A stretch of 64,000 nt of DNA from Rhizobium grahamii CCGE 502 (GCF_000298315.2 NZ_AEYE02000029.1:1-64000), one strand, 5' to 3'. Numbered from the stretch's first letter, positions 25,397-33,580 are shown. The notes: generated by a model not told the origin, from the sequence alone. Made by a program: numbers and translations.

Positions 25397-26181
25397 GATA
25401 CCGTTCCAGACACAATCTCACCGGCGATCACGCTACTCGAGGCCAGACCGCGGGCCTCATCGGCGATCGCGCCGTTGAGGATGCTCTCGAAGCGAACCAG
25501 GGCACGCGCCACGTTTGCACCATCCATCACTCGGTGGTCATAGTGGATGCGGACCGTGACTGTCCCGTCGTCCGAAATCGGCCCATAGTTGAAAATGGTG
25601 GTTAGCGGCGTCAGTGGGTTCAGGGATTCTGCTCCGAGGCCCGAATAGACCGACAACTGGAATGTGCCGAAGCGTCGCCCGCGCTGTCGTCCAAGGTTCA
25701 ACCCGAGCCACATCAGCAGCCAGCGGATAGGGCCAGGCGCGCGGGCAAATTTCAGTGCCCGGCGAAACTCCTTAATCTCGTGGATGGGTTTCGATCTGGC
25801 GGCAAGGAAGTGTTCCTCGATTTCCGCGATGGACTGATGCTCAGGATCCTTCATCGTACTCAGCAGAACGATCCGCTCGCCGTCATGCTCCCGCTCGTGC
25901 GCAACAGAGGCAACACTGACCGGATACTCATAGAGCTGCGGCCTGGGCAACTTGACATACGCACGCCGCAGTTCCGGAACGTCCTGGCTGAGAAGCGCAT
26001 AGCCTTTCAGAAACAACACCGTCCACGATGTCTTGGTCTGTTGTGCCATTCTCGCCTGTTGCAGCGGCCCGAGATTCATCTGCCTCTGAACCGTGACGCG
26101 CGGCACACCGATCGAAAACCTCATCAGGTCCCCGACGAGACGCCGCGATGGCGAAAGCTTGATGGCACGTCCCCGCATCAT
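25393..26181 (-). CDS. Stand-alone E2-type (2-oxoacid dehydrogenase) acyltransferase-like protein
   Basis: The 262-residue protein matches only the catalytic domain of dihydrolipoamide acyltransferases. The active-site His-x-x-x-Asp-Gly is present as HRVMDG (216-221), after the core TPLTTIFNYGPISDDGTVTVRIHYD. There is no lipoyl domain and no E1/E3-binding domain, so it cannot work in a normal dehydrogenase complex alone. A hydrophobic stretch (about 150-163) may touch the membrane. AGAGGA precedes the ATG pair. It lies in an operon with an ICMT-family methyltransferase and an SDR. The acyl donor and acceptor are unknown. Confidence 0.8.
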   Translation of the reverse strand: MMRGRAIKLSPSRRLVGDLMRFSIGVPRVTVQRQMNLGPLQQARMAQQTKTSWTVLFLKGYALLSQDVPELRRAYVKLPRPQLYEYPVSVASVAHEREHDGERIVLLSTMKDPEHQSIAEIEEHFLAARSKPIHEIKEFRRALKFARAPGPIRWLLMWLGLNLGRQRGRRFGTFQLSVYSGLGAESLNPLTPLTTIFNYGPISDDGTVTVRIHYDHRVMDGANVARALVRFESILNGAIADEARGLASSSVIAGEIVSGTVS

Positions 26182-26188
26182 GCGTCCT

Positions 26189-26776
26189 CTAATAGATGTA
26201 GGGGATGATTCGCTTTGTCCGGTCCATGTAGGCGCGATACTCCGGCCCGAAGATCTCGAGCATCATCCGCTCTTCCTTGTCCACCCGCAGAAAGAAGAGG
26301 ACTGCAAAGCCGATCACCCCAGCCAGCCCAACCACCCAATTAGCCAGCAGAAACGCCTGGCCGAGCGCCATGAGCATAAAGGACGTATACATCGGGTGGC
26401 GGACGAGCGCGTAGGGACCGTGGGAAATCAATTCGTGCTTTTCGCGTATCTGCAGGGAGATCGACCAGTTCCGGCCGAGCGCCTTGTGGGTCCTGCGGAA
26501 GACCCACATGGCCGAGAAAAACAAGACTGCACCAATGATCACCGCCCACAAATGCGCCGGATAGTCGGCAGCTTCCGGCTTCCCAGTCGCGACGTAGAAG
26601 CCCGGGATAAAGGCAAGGCCGAGCAATGCGACCGAAAGGCCAACAATTTCCACGCCAGAGCGACGGTCGCTAACGACCTTTGTGCGCCTCGCGCGGCGTT
26701 CCGAGGGGTAACGAATGGCATACCAGGCGATGATGCCAAGCACCCACACGATTTTACCAATGACAGCAACGCTCAA
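26189..26776 (-). CDS. Isoprenylcysteine carboxyl methyltransferase (ICMT)/phospholipid methyltransferase family protein
   Basis: This 195-residue integral membrane protein has several membrane helices and the family motif GPYALVRHPMYTS (120-132). A C-terminal block, EERMMLEIFGPEYRAYMDRT, completes the SAM-binding part. Bacterial members methylate lipids or small hydrophobic acceptors; prenylated proteins are not expected here. The start is a TTG at 26776 with GGTGA eight bases upstream and no internal Met before residue 90. The stop is seven bases from the E2-like gene, so ICMT, E2-like and SDR genes form one operon. Confidence 0.85.
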   Translation of the reverse strand: MSVAVIGKIVWVLGIIAWYAIRYPSERRARRTKVVSDRRSGVEIVGLSVALLGLAFIPGFYVATGKPEAADYPAHLWAVIIGAVLFFSAMWVFRRTHKALGRNWSISLQIREKHELISHGPYALVRHPMYTSFMLMALGQAFLLANWVVGLAGVIGFAVLFFLRVDKEERMMLEIFGPEYRAYMDRTKRIIPYIY

Positions 26777-26841
26777 TTCAGATCACCGGAGTCCCTTCGT
26801 CGATCATGCGAAGGCGATGACCCGATCGGCTCGCTTCGCAC

Positions 26842-27420
26842 TCACGTATTCATTTCTCGTAGCTTTGTAATGAACTCTTGCGGACGAAGCCAGATGCTCG
26901 GCGTCTTGTATCCCATGGAACCTGCAATCTCGCCGACGAAATTGTTGCAATTGTCGACCGTGGCCTGCCACAACTTCGATTTTGCCTGCAATTGGCGAAT
27001 GAAAGCGACGGTTTTGTTGTACTCAGCCTCGGTGAGCAGAATGCGCCAACTTGCCGAACGGTAGGCTTCTTCAAGGTCACCATCCGTCGCCCCGGTCGTA
27101 GCCGGAACGGGAATGAAATGCCCGAGAACGTAAGGCGCAGCGTCAGCAGAAGCCGGCGCAAGCCCGGCAACCTGCGGATTGATCATCCCGCCGGCCTTGT
27201 TCAGGCGTCCGAAGACCGCATAGGTATGGCCATAGGTCAGCGCATAGCGTGAACGGAACTCGATGAAATACTGGCCTTCGCGCTGGGAGGCCTTACCGAC
27301 TTGCGAACCGCTGGCATCCGAAGTGAACCTCGGCTGCGGCGGTTTGTCGTCCGATTGGCAAGATGTGAGTGCGAGAGCGGTGAGAACCAGGAGGAAAAGG
27401 GGGCCTTTTGCAAGCGTCAT
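26842..27420 (-). CDS. Lipoprotein with LRAT/NlpC-like permuted Cys-His residues
   Basis: The 192-residue protein has a signal peptide with lipobox LTSC, so Cys21 should be lipidated. The mature part contains GHTYAVFGRL with His65 and, far downstream, DNCNNFVGEIAGSMGY with Cys158. A His before the Cys and an NCxxF block are the order seen in permuted NlpC/P60 proteins such as LRAT, though overall similarity is too low to be sure. No function is established. It is 65 bases upstream of the ICMT gene on the same strand and may be part of that operon. GGAGA lies upstream of the ATG. Confidence 0.6.
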   Translation of the reverse strand: MTLAKGPLFLLVLTALALTSCQSDDKPPQPRFTSDASGSQVGKASQREGQYFIEFRSRYALTYGHTYAVFGRLNKAGGMINPQVAGLAPASADAAPYVLGHFIPVPATTGATDGDLEEAYRSASWRILLTEAEYNKTVAFIRQLQAKSKLWQATVDNCNNFVGEIAGSMGYKTPSIWLRPQEFITKLREMNT

Positions 27421-27525
27421 CGTTACGCTTTATCTCCGACATCGAATGAGCACGGACCCTCAAGCAAAATGCCAGCCTAGGGTTGCGCATTTGCGCAGAG
27501 GCGGCCCGGCTCCGACAAACGATTC

Positions 27526-27553
27526 GGGGGAGGGGCCACGAAGTCCCTCCCCC
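27526..27553 (-). terminator. Hairpin after small lipoprotein gene
   Basis: GGGGGAGGG (27526-27534) pairs perfectly with CCCTCCCCC (27545-27553) around a ten-base loop, 19 bases downstream of the small lipoprotein stop. No T-run follows, so it is a probable but not classic terminator. Confidence 0.5.
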
Positions 27554-27571
27554 TAACTCAAAGATCAGATG

Positions 27572-27700
27572 TTACTTGGTGATCGGGGCTTCTGCCACCG
27601 GTGGCGGGGCCTTCCCCTTGCCCTTACCAACTGCTCCGCAAGCCGTCAGGCTCGAAACGGAAAACAACGCAACCAGGCACATGATTAGGATTCTGCTCAT
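27572..27700 (-). CDS. Small lipoprotein, 42 residues
   Basis: A short gene encodes MSRILIMCLVALFSVSSLTA followed by CGAVGKGKGKAPPPVAEAPITK. The first part is a signal peptide ending in lipobox LTAC, so the mature product is a lipopeptide of only about 22 residues, rich in Gly, Lys and Pro. GGAGAGGA is well placed upstream of the ATG at 27700. Small lipoproteins of this kind occur in many rhizobia, but their role is not known. Confidence 0.75.
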   Translation of the reverse strand: MSRILIMCLVALFSVSSLTACGAVGKGKGKAPPPVAEAPITK

Positions 27701-27870
27701 CAAAGTAGTCCTCTCCGTTAGCATGGAATAGGTTATCGAAGGCAACGATTCTACTAATAGCGGTAAAATAGCCCCAAGCCAAGTGCAGAAAGGGCACACC
27801 TTACCCCCACGTCGCGCAAGCGACGCGCAAAGCTAACAGACGGTGGCAATATCGTTACAAAATGTAAGTA

Positions 27871-28449
27871 TCATATGACCAAAACTGGCGTCCCGACGGG
27901 TGCCCGCCCGTAGAGATGAACGATGTCCTCATTGGTCATACGGATACAACCATTAGACACCGCCTGCCCGATCAGCCATGGTTCGTTTGTCCCGTGGATT
28001 CGGAAATAAGTATCCTGCCCGCCGCGGTAGAGATAAAGCGCAGCCGCACCAAGAGGATTGTTCTCGCCGCCGGGAACACCACCTGCGTATTGCGCCAAAC
28101 GCGGCTTGCGTTCGATCATGCTCGCCGTCGGCGTCCACGATGGCCATTCAGCCTTCCGGCCAACAACGGCGCTGCCCTTCAGCGTGAGGCCTTCCTCACC
28201 GACGGCAACACCGTAACGTGTCGCGCGGCCTTCGCCCTCGACGTAGTATAGACGACGCTCATAGGTGTTGACGACGACGCTGCCGGGCTGCTCGCTGCCC
28301 GAATATGCAACTTCCCGCCGACGGATGGGAGAACCCGTCGAGGAGAACGGATTCCCTATCGGCCAGCTCGCCGTAGTGCATCCAGAGGTCATCAAAGCGA
28401 CACAGCCCAAGACAAGGCCACGGCGCGTAATATGGTCGTCGTTATCCAT
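27871..28449 (-). CDS. L,D-transpeptidase (YkuD family) with lipoprotein-like signal
   Basis: YkuD enzymes cross-link peptidoglycan through 3-3 bonds or attach proteins to it. The 192-residue protein carries the catalytic motif HGTNEPWLIGQAVSNGCIRM with the active Cys in SNGC. The N-terminus has TRRGLVLGCVALMTSGC, which combines a twin-arginine start with a lipobox-like end, so it is probably exported and membrane-anchored. It stands alone. Confidence 0.93.
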   Translation of the reverse strand: MDNDDHITRRGLVLGCVALMTSGCTTASWPIGNPFSSTGSPIRRREVAYSGSEQPGSVVVNTYERRLYYVEGEGRATRYGVAVGEEGLTLKGSAVVGRKAEWPSWTPTASMIERKPRLAQYAGGVPGGENNPLGAAALYLYRGGQDTYFRIHGTNEPWLIGQAVSNGCIRMTNEDIVHLYGRAPVGTPVLVI

Positions 28450-28781
28450 TGTTACCTGCTAAGATTGGTGAGCCCTACTTCCTTCCTTTAGCATTCCGTG
28501 GTTTTCAGGCCAAGCCTCAACCCCACAGAGAATTTGAGGCCTCCACAAATAGCATATGCGCGCGTTAATCGGCCGTTCGGCCAATCCCGACCATGCAGAA
28601 ACCATCCTATCGTTGTATAATTCCTTCATAACGGTATCGCGTTGGCAGGCGCCTCTTGCGGTAGCAAGCGTCAAAAAGCTAATTTGAGCCGGTTACGCGC
28701 GCCGGCGCATCAGGGGATTTAGGGAGGATGTGCTGCCCAGGTTTGCATTTGCCTTGCCGGAGGGGAGCATAACAGGAAACG
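28450..28781. other. Divergent intergenic region, no gene recognised
   Basis: This 332-base gap separates the L,D-transpeptidase (minus) from an SDR (plus) and must contain both promoters. A 71-codon minus-strand frame inside it (28459-28674) has no family similarity. AGGAAACG just before 28782 is the SDR ribosome-binding site. Confidence 0.5.
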
Positions 28782-29534
28782 ATGAACCTTGGTTTTGAAG
28801 GAAAAGTAGCGCTTGTCACCGGAGCTGGATCTGGCATTGGCGCGGCCATCTCGCGGCGTTTGGCTGAGGAAGGCGCGCAGGTCGTCGTCGCAGACATCAA
28901 TGCCGAGGCAGCGGAGTGCGTTGCCGATGAGATTCGTGCCCAAGGAGGCCTATCGCGCCATTTTGCTGTCGATGTGACCGATGCCGCAGCCGTAGAAAAG
29001 CTGATTGGGGCGGTTGTCGAGACCTGCGGCGGCCTGCATCTTGCCGTCAACAATGCCGGCGTCGATGGCGTGCGGAAGGCAACCGGCGACTACCCGCTCG
29101 ACAACTGGCAGAAACTGATGGACGTCAATCTCAATAGCGTTTTCTACTGCATGAAATACGAGATCGGCGCCATGTTGGGTGGCGGCGGCGCGATCGTCAA
29201 CGTGTCATCCGTTCTCGGCGCCGTCGCGTTGCCATTCGCATGCGCCTATACGACAGCGAAGCACGGCGTCGTCGGCCTGACCAAGGCAGCCGCGATCGAA
29301 TATGCGCGCCTTGGCATTCGCATCAATGCAGTCGGCCCAGGCTGGATCGAAACGCCGCTCTCGTCCGAACATCGCGACATTGCAAGCAGCCGGCGCATGG
29401 AGGCGCTGCAGCCCATGGGAAGGCGCGGCATGCCTGAGGAAGTGGCGGCGCTGGTCTGCTTCCTATTGTCCGAGCAGGCGAGTTTCGTCACCGGCAGCTA
29501 CCATCTCGTCGACGGCGCCTACAGCGCGCATTAA
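28782..29534 (+). CDS. SDR family oxidoreductase (FabG-like)
   Basis: The 250-residue protein has the classical SDR pattern: cofactor motif TGAGSGIG (about 14-21), NNAGVDG, catalytic Ser in NVSSVLG and Tyr/Lys in YTTAKHG, and the C-terminal PGWIETPL block. An Asp in VVVADIN after strand 2 suggests NAD preference. Substrate is unknown. Confidence 0.9.
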   Translation: MNLGFEGKVALVTGAGSGIGAAISRRLAEEGAQVVVADINAEAAECVADEIRAQGGLSRHFAVDVTDAAAVEKLIGAVVETCGGLHLAVNNAGVDGVRKATGDYPLDNWQKLMDVNLNSVFYCMKYEIGAMLGGGGAIVNVSSVLGAVALPFACAYTTAKHGVVGLTKAAAIEYARLGIRINAVGPGWIETPLSSEHRDIASSRRMEALQPMGRRGMPEEVAALVCFLLSEQASFVTGSYHLVDGAYSAH

Positions 29535-29551
29535 GAGCCTTTTAGCGCTCG

Positions 29552-29980
29552 TCAGTTCACGTCGTCAGGCAAAACAGGTAGGGCAGCGATCTCGATGCCC
29601 TCGTCCAGAAGCGCCTGCGCCTCATCCGCTGTCGTCTGTCCGATGATCCCGCGAGCGTCGCTTTCTCCGTAGTGGATCTTGCGGGCCTCCTCGGGAAATC
29701 GCGTACCGACGTCCTCGGAATTGGCCTTGATTGTCGCTACGGTCTCTTTCAGCTTTTGAAATGCATCCCGACGCATCGTATCCATCGCCAGCGTCTGCAT
29801 TTCGTCCTTCTTGCGCGCGGTCGATACCGAGGGCGCCATCAGGAGCTTGGAGATCGACGCCGAATTGCAGCTAGGACAGGTCAGGAAGCCGGACGCGATC
29901 TGGCGATCGAAATCGGCGCTTTCGGAAAACCAGCCTTCGAACTCATGGGCATTTTCACAACGCAGAGAATAACGGATCAA
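29552..29980 (-). CDS. DUF1178 family protein
   Basis: This 142-residue protein starts MIRYSLRCENAHEFEGWF and has CPSC at about 35-38, the pattern of DUF1178. The N-terminal cysteines (Cys8, Cys35, Cys38) may form a small zinc ribbon. Function is unknown. It overlaps the stop of the upstream carbon-nitrogen hydrolase by four bases and ends the comF-grxC-hydrolase-DUF1178 operon. Confidence 0.9.
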   Translation of the reverse strand: MIRYSLRCENAHEFEGWFSESADFDRQIASGFLTCPSCNSASISKLLMAPSVSTARKKDEMQTLAMDTMRRDAFQKLKETVATIKANSEDVGTRFPEEARKIHYGESDARGIIGQTTADEAQALLDEGIEIAALPVLPDDVN

Positions 29981-30834
29981 GCCGCGACGCCTCCTGCGAC
30001 TGCCCCCGCAACCCTCTCAATAGAGAAATCGCGACCGTTCTTCAGGTTCGGAATCTTGTCATGCGCAGCCTTGACGGCAGAGGGGTCAATGTCGGCGATG
30101 ATAACGGCTTCGCCCTCCGGACCGGCTGACGCCAGCACCCTGCCCCATGGATCAACGATCATCGAGTGACCGAACGTTTCACGCCCATCCTCGTGGCGAC
30201 CGGCCTGAGCGGCAGCGACAACGAAAACGCCATTCTCGATTGCGCGCGCCCGCAGCAGGATTTCCCAATGCGCTTCGCCAGTCTGCTTCGTAAAGGCAGC
30301 CGGAACCGTCATCACTTCGGCTCCGGCGACAGCTTGCGCACGAAAAAGCGCCGGGAAGCGGACGTCATAGCAAATCGCAAAACCCATTTCGGCAAAGGGC
30401 AGCGACAACACACGCGCCTCCGATCCCGGGCGGTATGCCGCGCTCTCGCGCCAGCTTTCGCCATTGTCGAGATCGACATCGAACATATGGATCTTGTCGT
30501 AGCGATTGAGGATCTTGCCGTCGGGACCAAAGAGAAAGCCGCGGTTTGCGAGCTTGCCGTCATCCAGAGCGATCGCGGTCGACCCCACATGCATGAAGAT
30601 GCCCAGCTCTCTGGCGAGCTCCGAACCAGTGCGAGCGATGACGTCGTTGCCCTCGTCGCGCAGCACAGCCCTGGCGGCGGCCCGGTCACGCTGCAGCATG
30701 CCGGTCATTTCCGGCGTCTGTATATAGGTCGCACCCCGACTGGCCGCCTCACGAACGAGGCGCACCATCGCCGCCGCGTTCCTCTCGGGATCGACACCGG
30801 AACACATCTGAATGGCAGCAGCCCTGAACGTCAT
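29977..30834 (-). CDS. Carbon-nitrogen hydrolase, Nit1/Nit2-like amidase
   Basis: The 285-residue protein has the nitrilase-superfamily triad: Glu in QTPEMTG, Lys in YDKIHMFDVD and Cys in GFAICYDVRFP. Its subfamily resembles Nit1, which hydrolyses deaminated glutathione, and Nit2 (omega-amidase). The gene directly follows grxC with nine bases between them, so a thiol-repair role is attractive but only an inference. Start is MTFRAAAIQM. Confidence 0.88.
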   Translation of the reverse strand: MTFRAAAIQMCSGVDPERNAAAMVRLVREAASRGATYIQTPEMTGMLQRDRAAARAVLRDEGNDVIARTGSELARELGIFMHVGSTAIALDDGKLANRGFLFGPDGKILNRYDKIHMFDVDLDNGESWRESAAYRPGSEARVLSLPFAEMGFAICYDVRFPALFRAQAVAGAEVMTVPAAFTKQTGEAHWEILLRARAIENGVFVVAAAQAGRHEDGRETFGHSMIVDPWGRVLASAGPEGEAVIIADIDPSAVKAAHDKIPNLKNGRDFSIERVAGAVAGGVAA

Positions 30835-30843
30835 TTCTCTTCC

Positions 30844-31101
30844 TTAGGCCGCGAGCAGCGGATCGAGCTCGCCGGCGCGATCCAGCGCGTAGAGATCATC
30901 GCATCCGCCCACATGCTGCTCACCAATGAAAATCTGCGGAAACGTCGTACGGCCGTTGGACTTGCCGATCATTTCCTGGCGGAGATCAGGTGCGAAGGTC
31001 GCGTCGTGCTCGACGAAATCGACGCCCTTTTCGGACAACAGCGACTTGGCGCGCACGCAATAGCCGCAGGCTTGGCGCGTATAGATAGTGACGGGTGCCA
31101 T
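30844..31101 (-). CDS. grxC: Glutaredoxin 3
   Basis: This 85-residue glutaredoxin reduces disulfides using glutathione. The start MAPVTIYTRQACGYC places the active site CGYC at 12-15, followed by the cis-Pro in TTFPQIF and the GG of HVGGCDDL that contacts glutathione. The frame opens upstream to 31164, but the ATG at 31101 has GGAG ahead of it and gives the normal length. It sits between comF (34-base gap) and the nitrilase-like gene. Confidence 0.96.
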   Translation of the reverse strand: MAPVTIYTRQACGYCVRAKSLLSEKGVDFVEHDATFAPDLRQEMIGKSNGRTTFPQIFIGEQHVGGCDDLYALDRAGELDPLLAA

Positions 31102-31135
31102 AAGGACTCCAGACAGAATACAAGTTATCTTTTCG

Positions 31136-31912
31136 TCATATAGTTTCTGAAAGAGCCCTTGCAAAGGTCAAAACCGTGATATCGGCCGCCCCCTCCTTGC
31201 GCAGAACCCTGGCTGCCGCGGCAACTGTGGCGCCGGTCGTGTAGACGTCGTCAACAAGGACGAGCCGCTTGCCGAAGACGTCGTTGTCCCGCGCCTTGGC
31301 GATCGCGAAGACACCGCGAACATTCTCCTCGCGGGCCTTTGCGCCGAGCCCCACTTGCGGGCGGGTCCGTTTGATGCGTAACAGCGTCGCGGGCAGCAGC
31401 GCCTTCCCGGATTGCTGTGCGAGATGACGAGCCAGTTCGGCCGCTTGATTGAATTTGCGTGAGAACATTCGGCTCCGATGCAACGGCACCGGCAAGATGG
31501 CGTCGCACCGCTCGACCATTCCGTCACTTGCCCTTAACATCCATCCGGCCATCATCGGCGCGAGATCTGTTCGGTCGCGATATTTCAGGCCATGCACCAA
31601 CTGACGCACCGGCTCGTCATGAAAAGCAGCGGATCGAAGTCGGTCAAAAGGCGGAGGATTGGCAATCGCCTCGGCACTGAGGATACCCGAGCCCAGATCG
31701 TGCGAGAATGGCACGCCCAACACCTCGCAATAGGGCCGCTCGATGAAGCGCAGGCCAGACCAGCATGTCGGGCATAGGCCGCTGTGGCGGCCGGTCGTGA
31801 CACCGCAGACCACGCATCCCGGCGGATAGACGAGGTCGGCCACAAGCTGGAAGGGACGCGTCAGGAGCGCCCCATTCAACTCCGCGGGCAATCGTAATCC
31901 CCTAAATCCCAT
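31136..31912 (-). CDS. ComF family phosphoribosyltransferase-like protein
   Basis: The 258-residue protein has an N-terminal double zinc-finger (CVVCGV, then CPTCW) and a C-terminal PRTase domain with the PRPP loop VLVDDVYTTGATV. ComF homologues take part in natural DNA uptake in some bacteria, but most proteobacterial members have no proven role. It heads the operon that continues with grxC and is divergent from a methyltransferase gene. Confidence 0.93.
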   Translation of the reverse strand: MGFRGLRLPAELNGALLTRPFQLVADLVYPPGCVVCGVTTGRHSGLCPTCWSGLRFIERPYCEVLGVPFSHDLGSGILSAEAIANPPPFDRLRSAAFHDEPVRQLVHGLKYRDRTDLAPMMAGWMLRASDGMVERCDAILPVPLHRSRMFSRKFNQAAELARHLAQQSGKALLPATLLRIKRTRPQVGLGAKAREENVRGVFAIAKARDNDVFGKRLVLVDDVYTTGATVAAAARVLRKEGAADITVLTFARALSETI

Positions 31913-32003
31913 CTGCCCCTCAACCCGTTACGCAAGACTAGCGCGTTTTGCGTCTGGAGAAAATCGCCTTGCGACACCCGGTTCGTGGGACTATGCACTG
32001 CCC

Positions 32004-32888
32004 ATGGATATCATCTTCGACCAGCCCCGGATTGCTGCAAACCGGCATCGCGCGCTTCTCAACCATGACCCGAAGGCGACGTTTCTCCTTGATATCGCCG
32101 CAGAAGAATTGGGCGAGCGCCTCGCGGTGGTTGAACGGACGTTCGACCATGCCGTCGAACTCCATGGTGCCACGGGTGCTGCGGCGCGTGCAGCGATTGC
32201 GACCGGCAAGATCGAGCAACTGACACGGGTCGAGGCTGAGCAGGCCTACGCGAGACCTGAGGAAGCCTTTGTTGAGGCTGGCCTCGAAGAGGTTCCTCTC
32301 GAGCCGCAATCCGCGAACCTCGTGCTGGCACCGCTCAGCCTTCACCTGACGAACGACACCCCAGGCGTCTTCATCCAGATTCGCCGCGCTTTGAAAGCCG
32401 ATGGTCTCTTTCTTGCCGCGATCCCAGGGGCGGGGACGTTGCAGGAGTTGCGCGACGTACTGCTGGCAACGGAGATCGAGCTTACCGGGGGCGCGAGTCC
32501 GCGGGTGATTCCCTTTGCTGATGTGCGAGATGTCGGCGGACTGATGCAGCGCGCAGGCTTTGCCCTTCCCGTCATCGATGCCGAGACTTATACGGTGCGT
32601 TACGACTCGATTTTCCCGCTCATGAAGGACTTGCGGGCGATGGGGATGACCAATCCGCTCGTCGCGCGCAGCCGCAAGCCCTTAACGCGCACCTTCTTCT
32701 TGCGTGCGGCAGAGATCTATGCAGAGCGCTACGCCGACGCGGATGGCAGGATCCGAGCTACCTTCTCGATCATCTATGTCTCTGGCTGGGCACCGCACGA
32801 AAGCCAGCAAAAGCCGCTTCGTCCCGGATCGGCGAAAGTCAGGCTCGCCGACGCATTGAAGGTCGAAGAGCATAAGCTGAAGCAGTAG
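32004..32888 (+). CDS. SAM-dependent methyltransferase (NDUFAF5/BioC-like)
   Basis: This 294-residue protein fits the alphaproteobacterial family related to mitochondrial NDUFAF5. It starts MDIIFDQPRIAANRHRAL and has LAPLSLHLTNDTPGVFIQIRRALKADGLFLAAI, the post-II region of class I methyltransferases. The glycine-rich SAM motif I is poorly kept, so an enzymatic role is less certain. Its position next to comF is common in Rhizobiales. Confidence 0.82.
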   Translation: MDIIFDQPRIAANRHRALLNHDPKATFLLDIAAEELGERLAVVERTFDHAVELHGATGAAARAAIATGKIEQLTRVEAEQAYARPEEAFVEAGLEEVPLEPQSANLVLAPLSLHLTNDTPGVFIQIRRALKADGLFLAAIPGAGTLQELRDVLLATEIELTGGASPRVIPFADVRDVGGLMQRAGFALPVIDAETYTVRYDSIFPLMKDLRAMGMTNPLVARSRKPLTRTFFLRAAEIYAERYADADGRIRATFSIIYVSGWAPHESQQKPLRPGSAKVRLADALKVEEHKLKQ

Positions 32889-32901
32889 CGACAGCTTTTT
32901 C

Positions 32902-33072
32902 CTAGTTCGGCAATTTCAGATAGTTGCCGACGTTAACAAAGAGGTTGGCGAGGTTGCCGCTGAGCGCTCCAAACCCGACGATTATGGCCATCGCGACCAG
33001 CGACGCAATCAAGCCATACTCAATTGCGGTTGCGCCGCGGATGTCAGCCAGAAATGCCCTTACTTTTTGCAT
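32902..33072 (-). CDS. Flp family type IVb pilin, 56 residues
   Basis: This short gene encodes MQKVRAFLADIRG followed by ATAIEYGLIASLVAMAIIVGFGAL and a short polar tail ending LKLPN. The G/ATAIEYGLIA junction is the prepilin peptidase site of Flp pilins, with Glu at position 5 of the mature part and a long hydrophobic helix. No cpa/tad export genes are in this window, so it is an orphan pilin gene. A possible partner membrane protein is encoded 67 bases upstream on the same strand. Confidence 0.9.
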   Translation of the reverse strand: MQKVRAFLADIRGATAIEYGLIASLVAMAIIVGFGALSGNLANLFVNVGNYLKLPN

Positions 33073-33139
33073 TGCCCACCTCAGCGATCAAGCGGCAGTC
33101 GTCAAACACGTTGCGGCTGCCGCAGCAACAACGTCAGTG

Positions 33140-33457
33140 TCAGCAGCCAACCCCGCTTCCGTATCCCTGAACGACGCAGACCGAACCAGGTGTCTCCTGA
33201 AGGACGCTCCGGCGGATCGTGTAGCGTTTGCCGTTCTCAGTCTTCGGAATTGAGCCGGTCGTCATTGTATCGAATTCAGATGGCGCGCTCGCAAAAACGC
33301 TCGACTTGGACTTGTCGGCAAGCATCGGCGTCAAGATCAAGGTCAAGGCTACAACAGCCGTGCCGAACAGCAGCGCGATGTTCAGCGCCCCCGTCCTGCT
33401 AGAGCCAGTCGAGGTCTGCTGTTTCTCTCTCACAGCTTTCCAGAAATCGTCGTCCAT
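33140..33457 (-). CDS. Small single-pass membrane protein, unknown function
   Basis: The 105-residue protein has a polar N-terminus (MDDDFWKAVREKQQ), one membrane segment (ALNIALLFGTAVVALTLILTPMLA, about 24-47) and an exported C-terminal part with two Cys near the end. I do not recognise a family. It is on the same strand as, and just upstream of, the Flp pilin gene, so a link to the pilus is possible but unproven. Confidence 0.65.
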   Translation of the reverse strand: MDDDFWKAVREKQQTSTGSSRTGALNIALLFGTAVVALTLILTPMLADKSKSSVFASAPSEFDTMTTGSIPKTENGKRYTIRRSVLQETPGSVCVVQGYGSGVGC

Positions 33458-33580
33458 GCGTCAAGCCTTCTACACACACGCCAGTTGCTTGATTGAGGCC
33501 GATATTTGGCAGAAGGTGTTAAACGATCGATTAATATCCACACCCAAATTGGACGCTTGCGGAATAATAATCAGAAGTTC

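Noticed and set aside
28459-28674. 71-codon minus-strand frame between L,D-transpeptidase and SDR
   Set aside because: No family, weak start context, lies in a promoter region.
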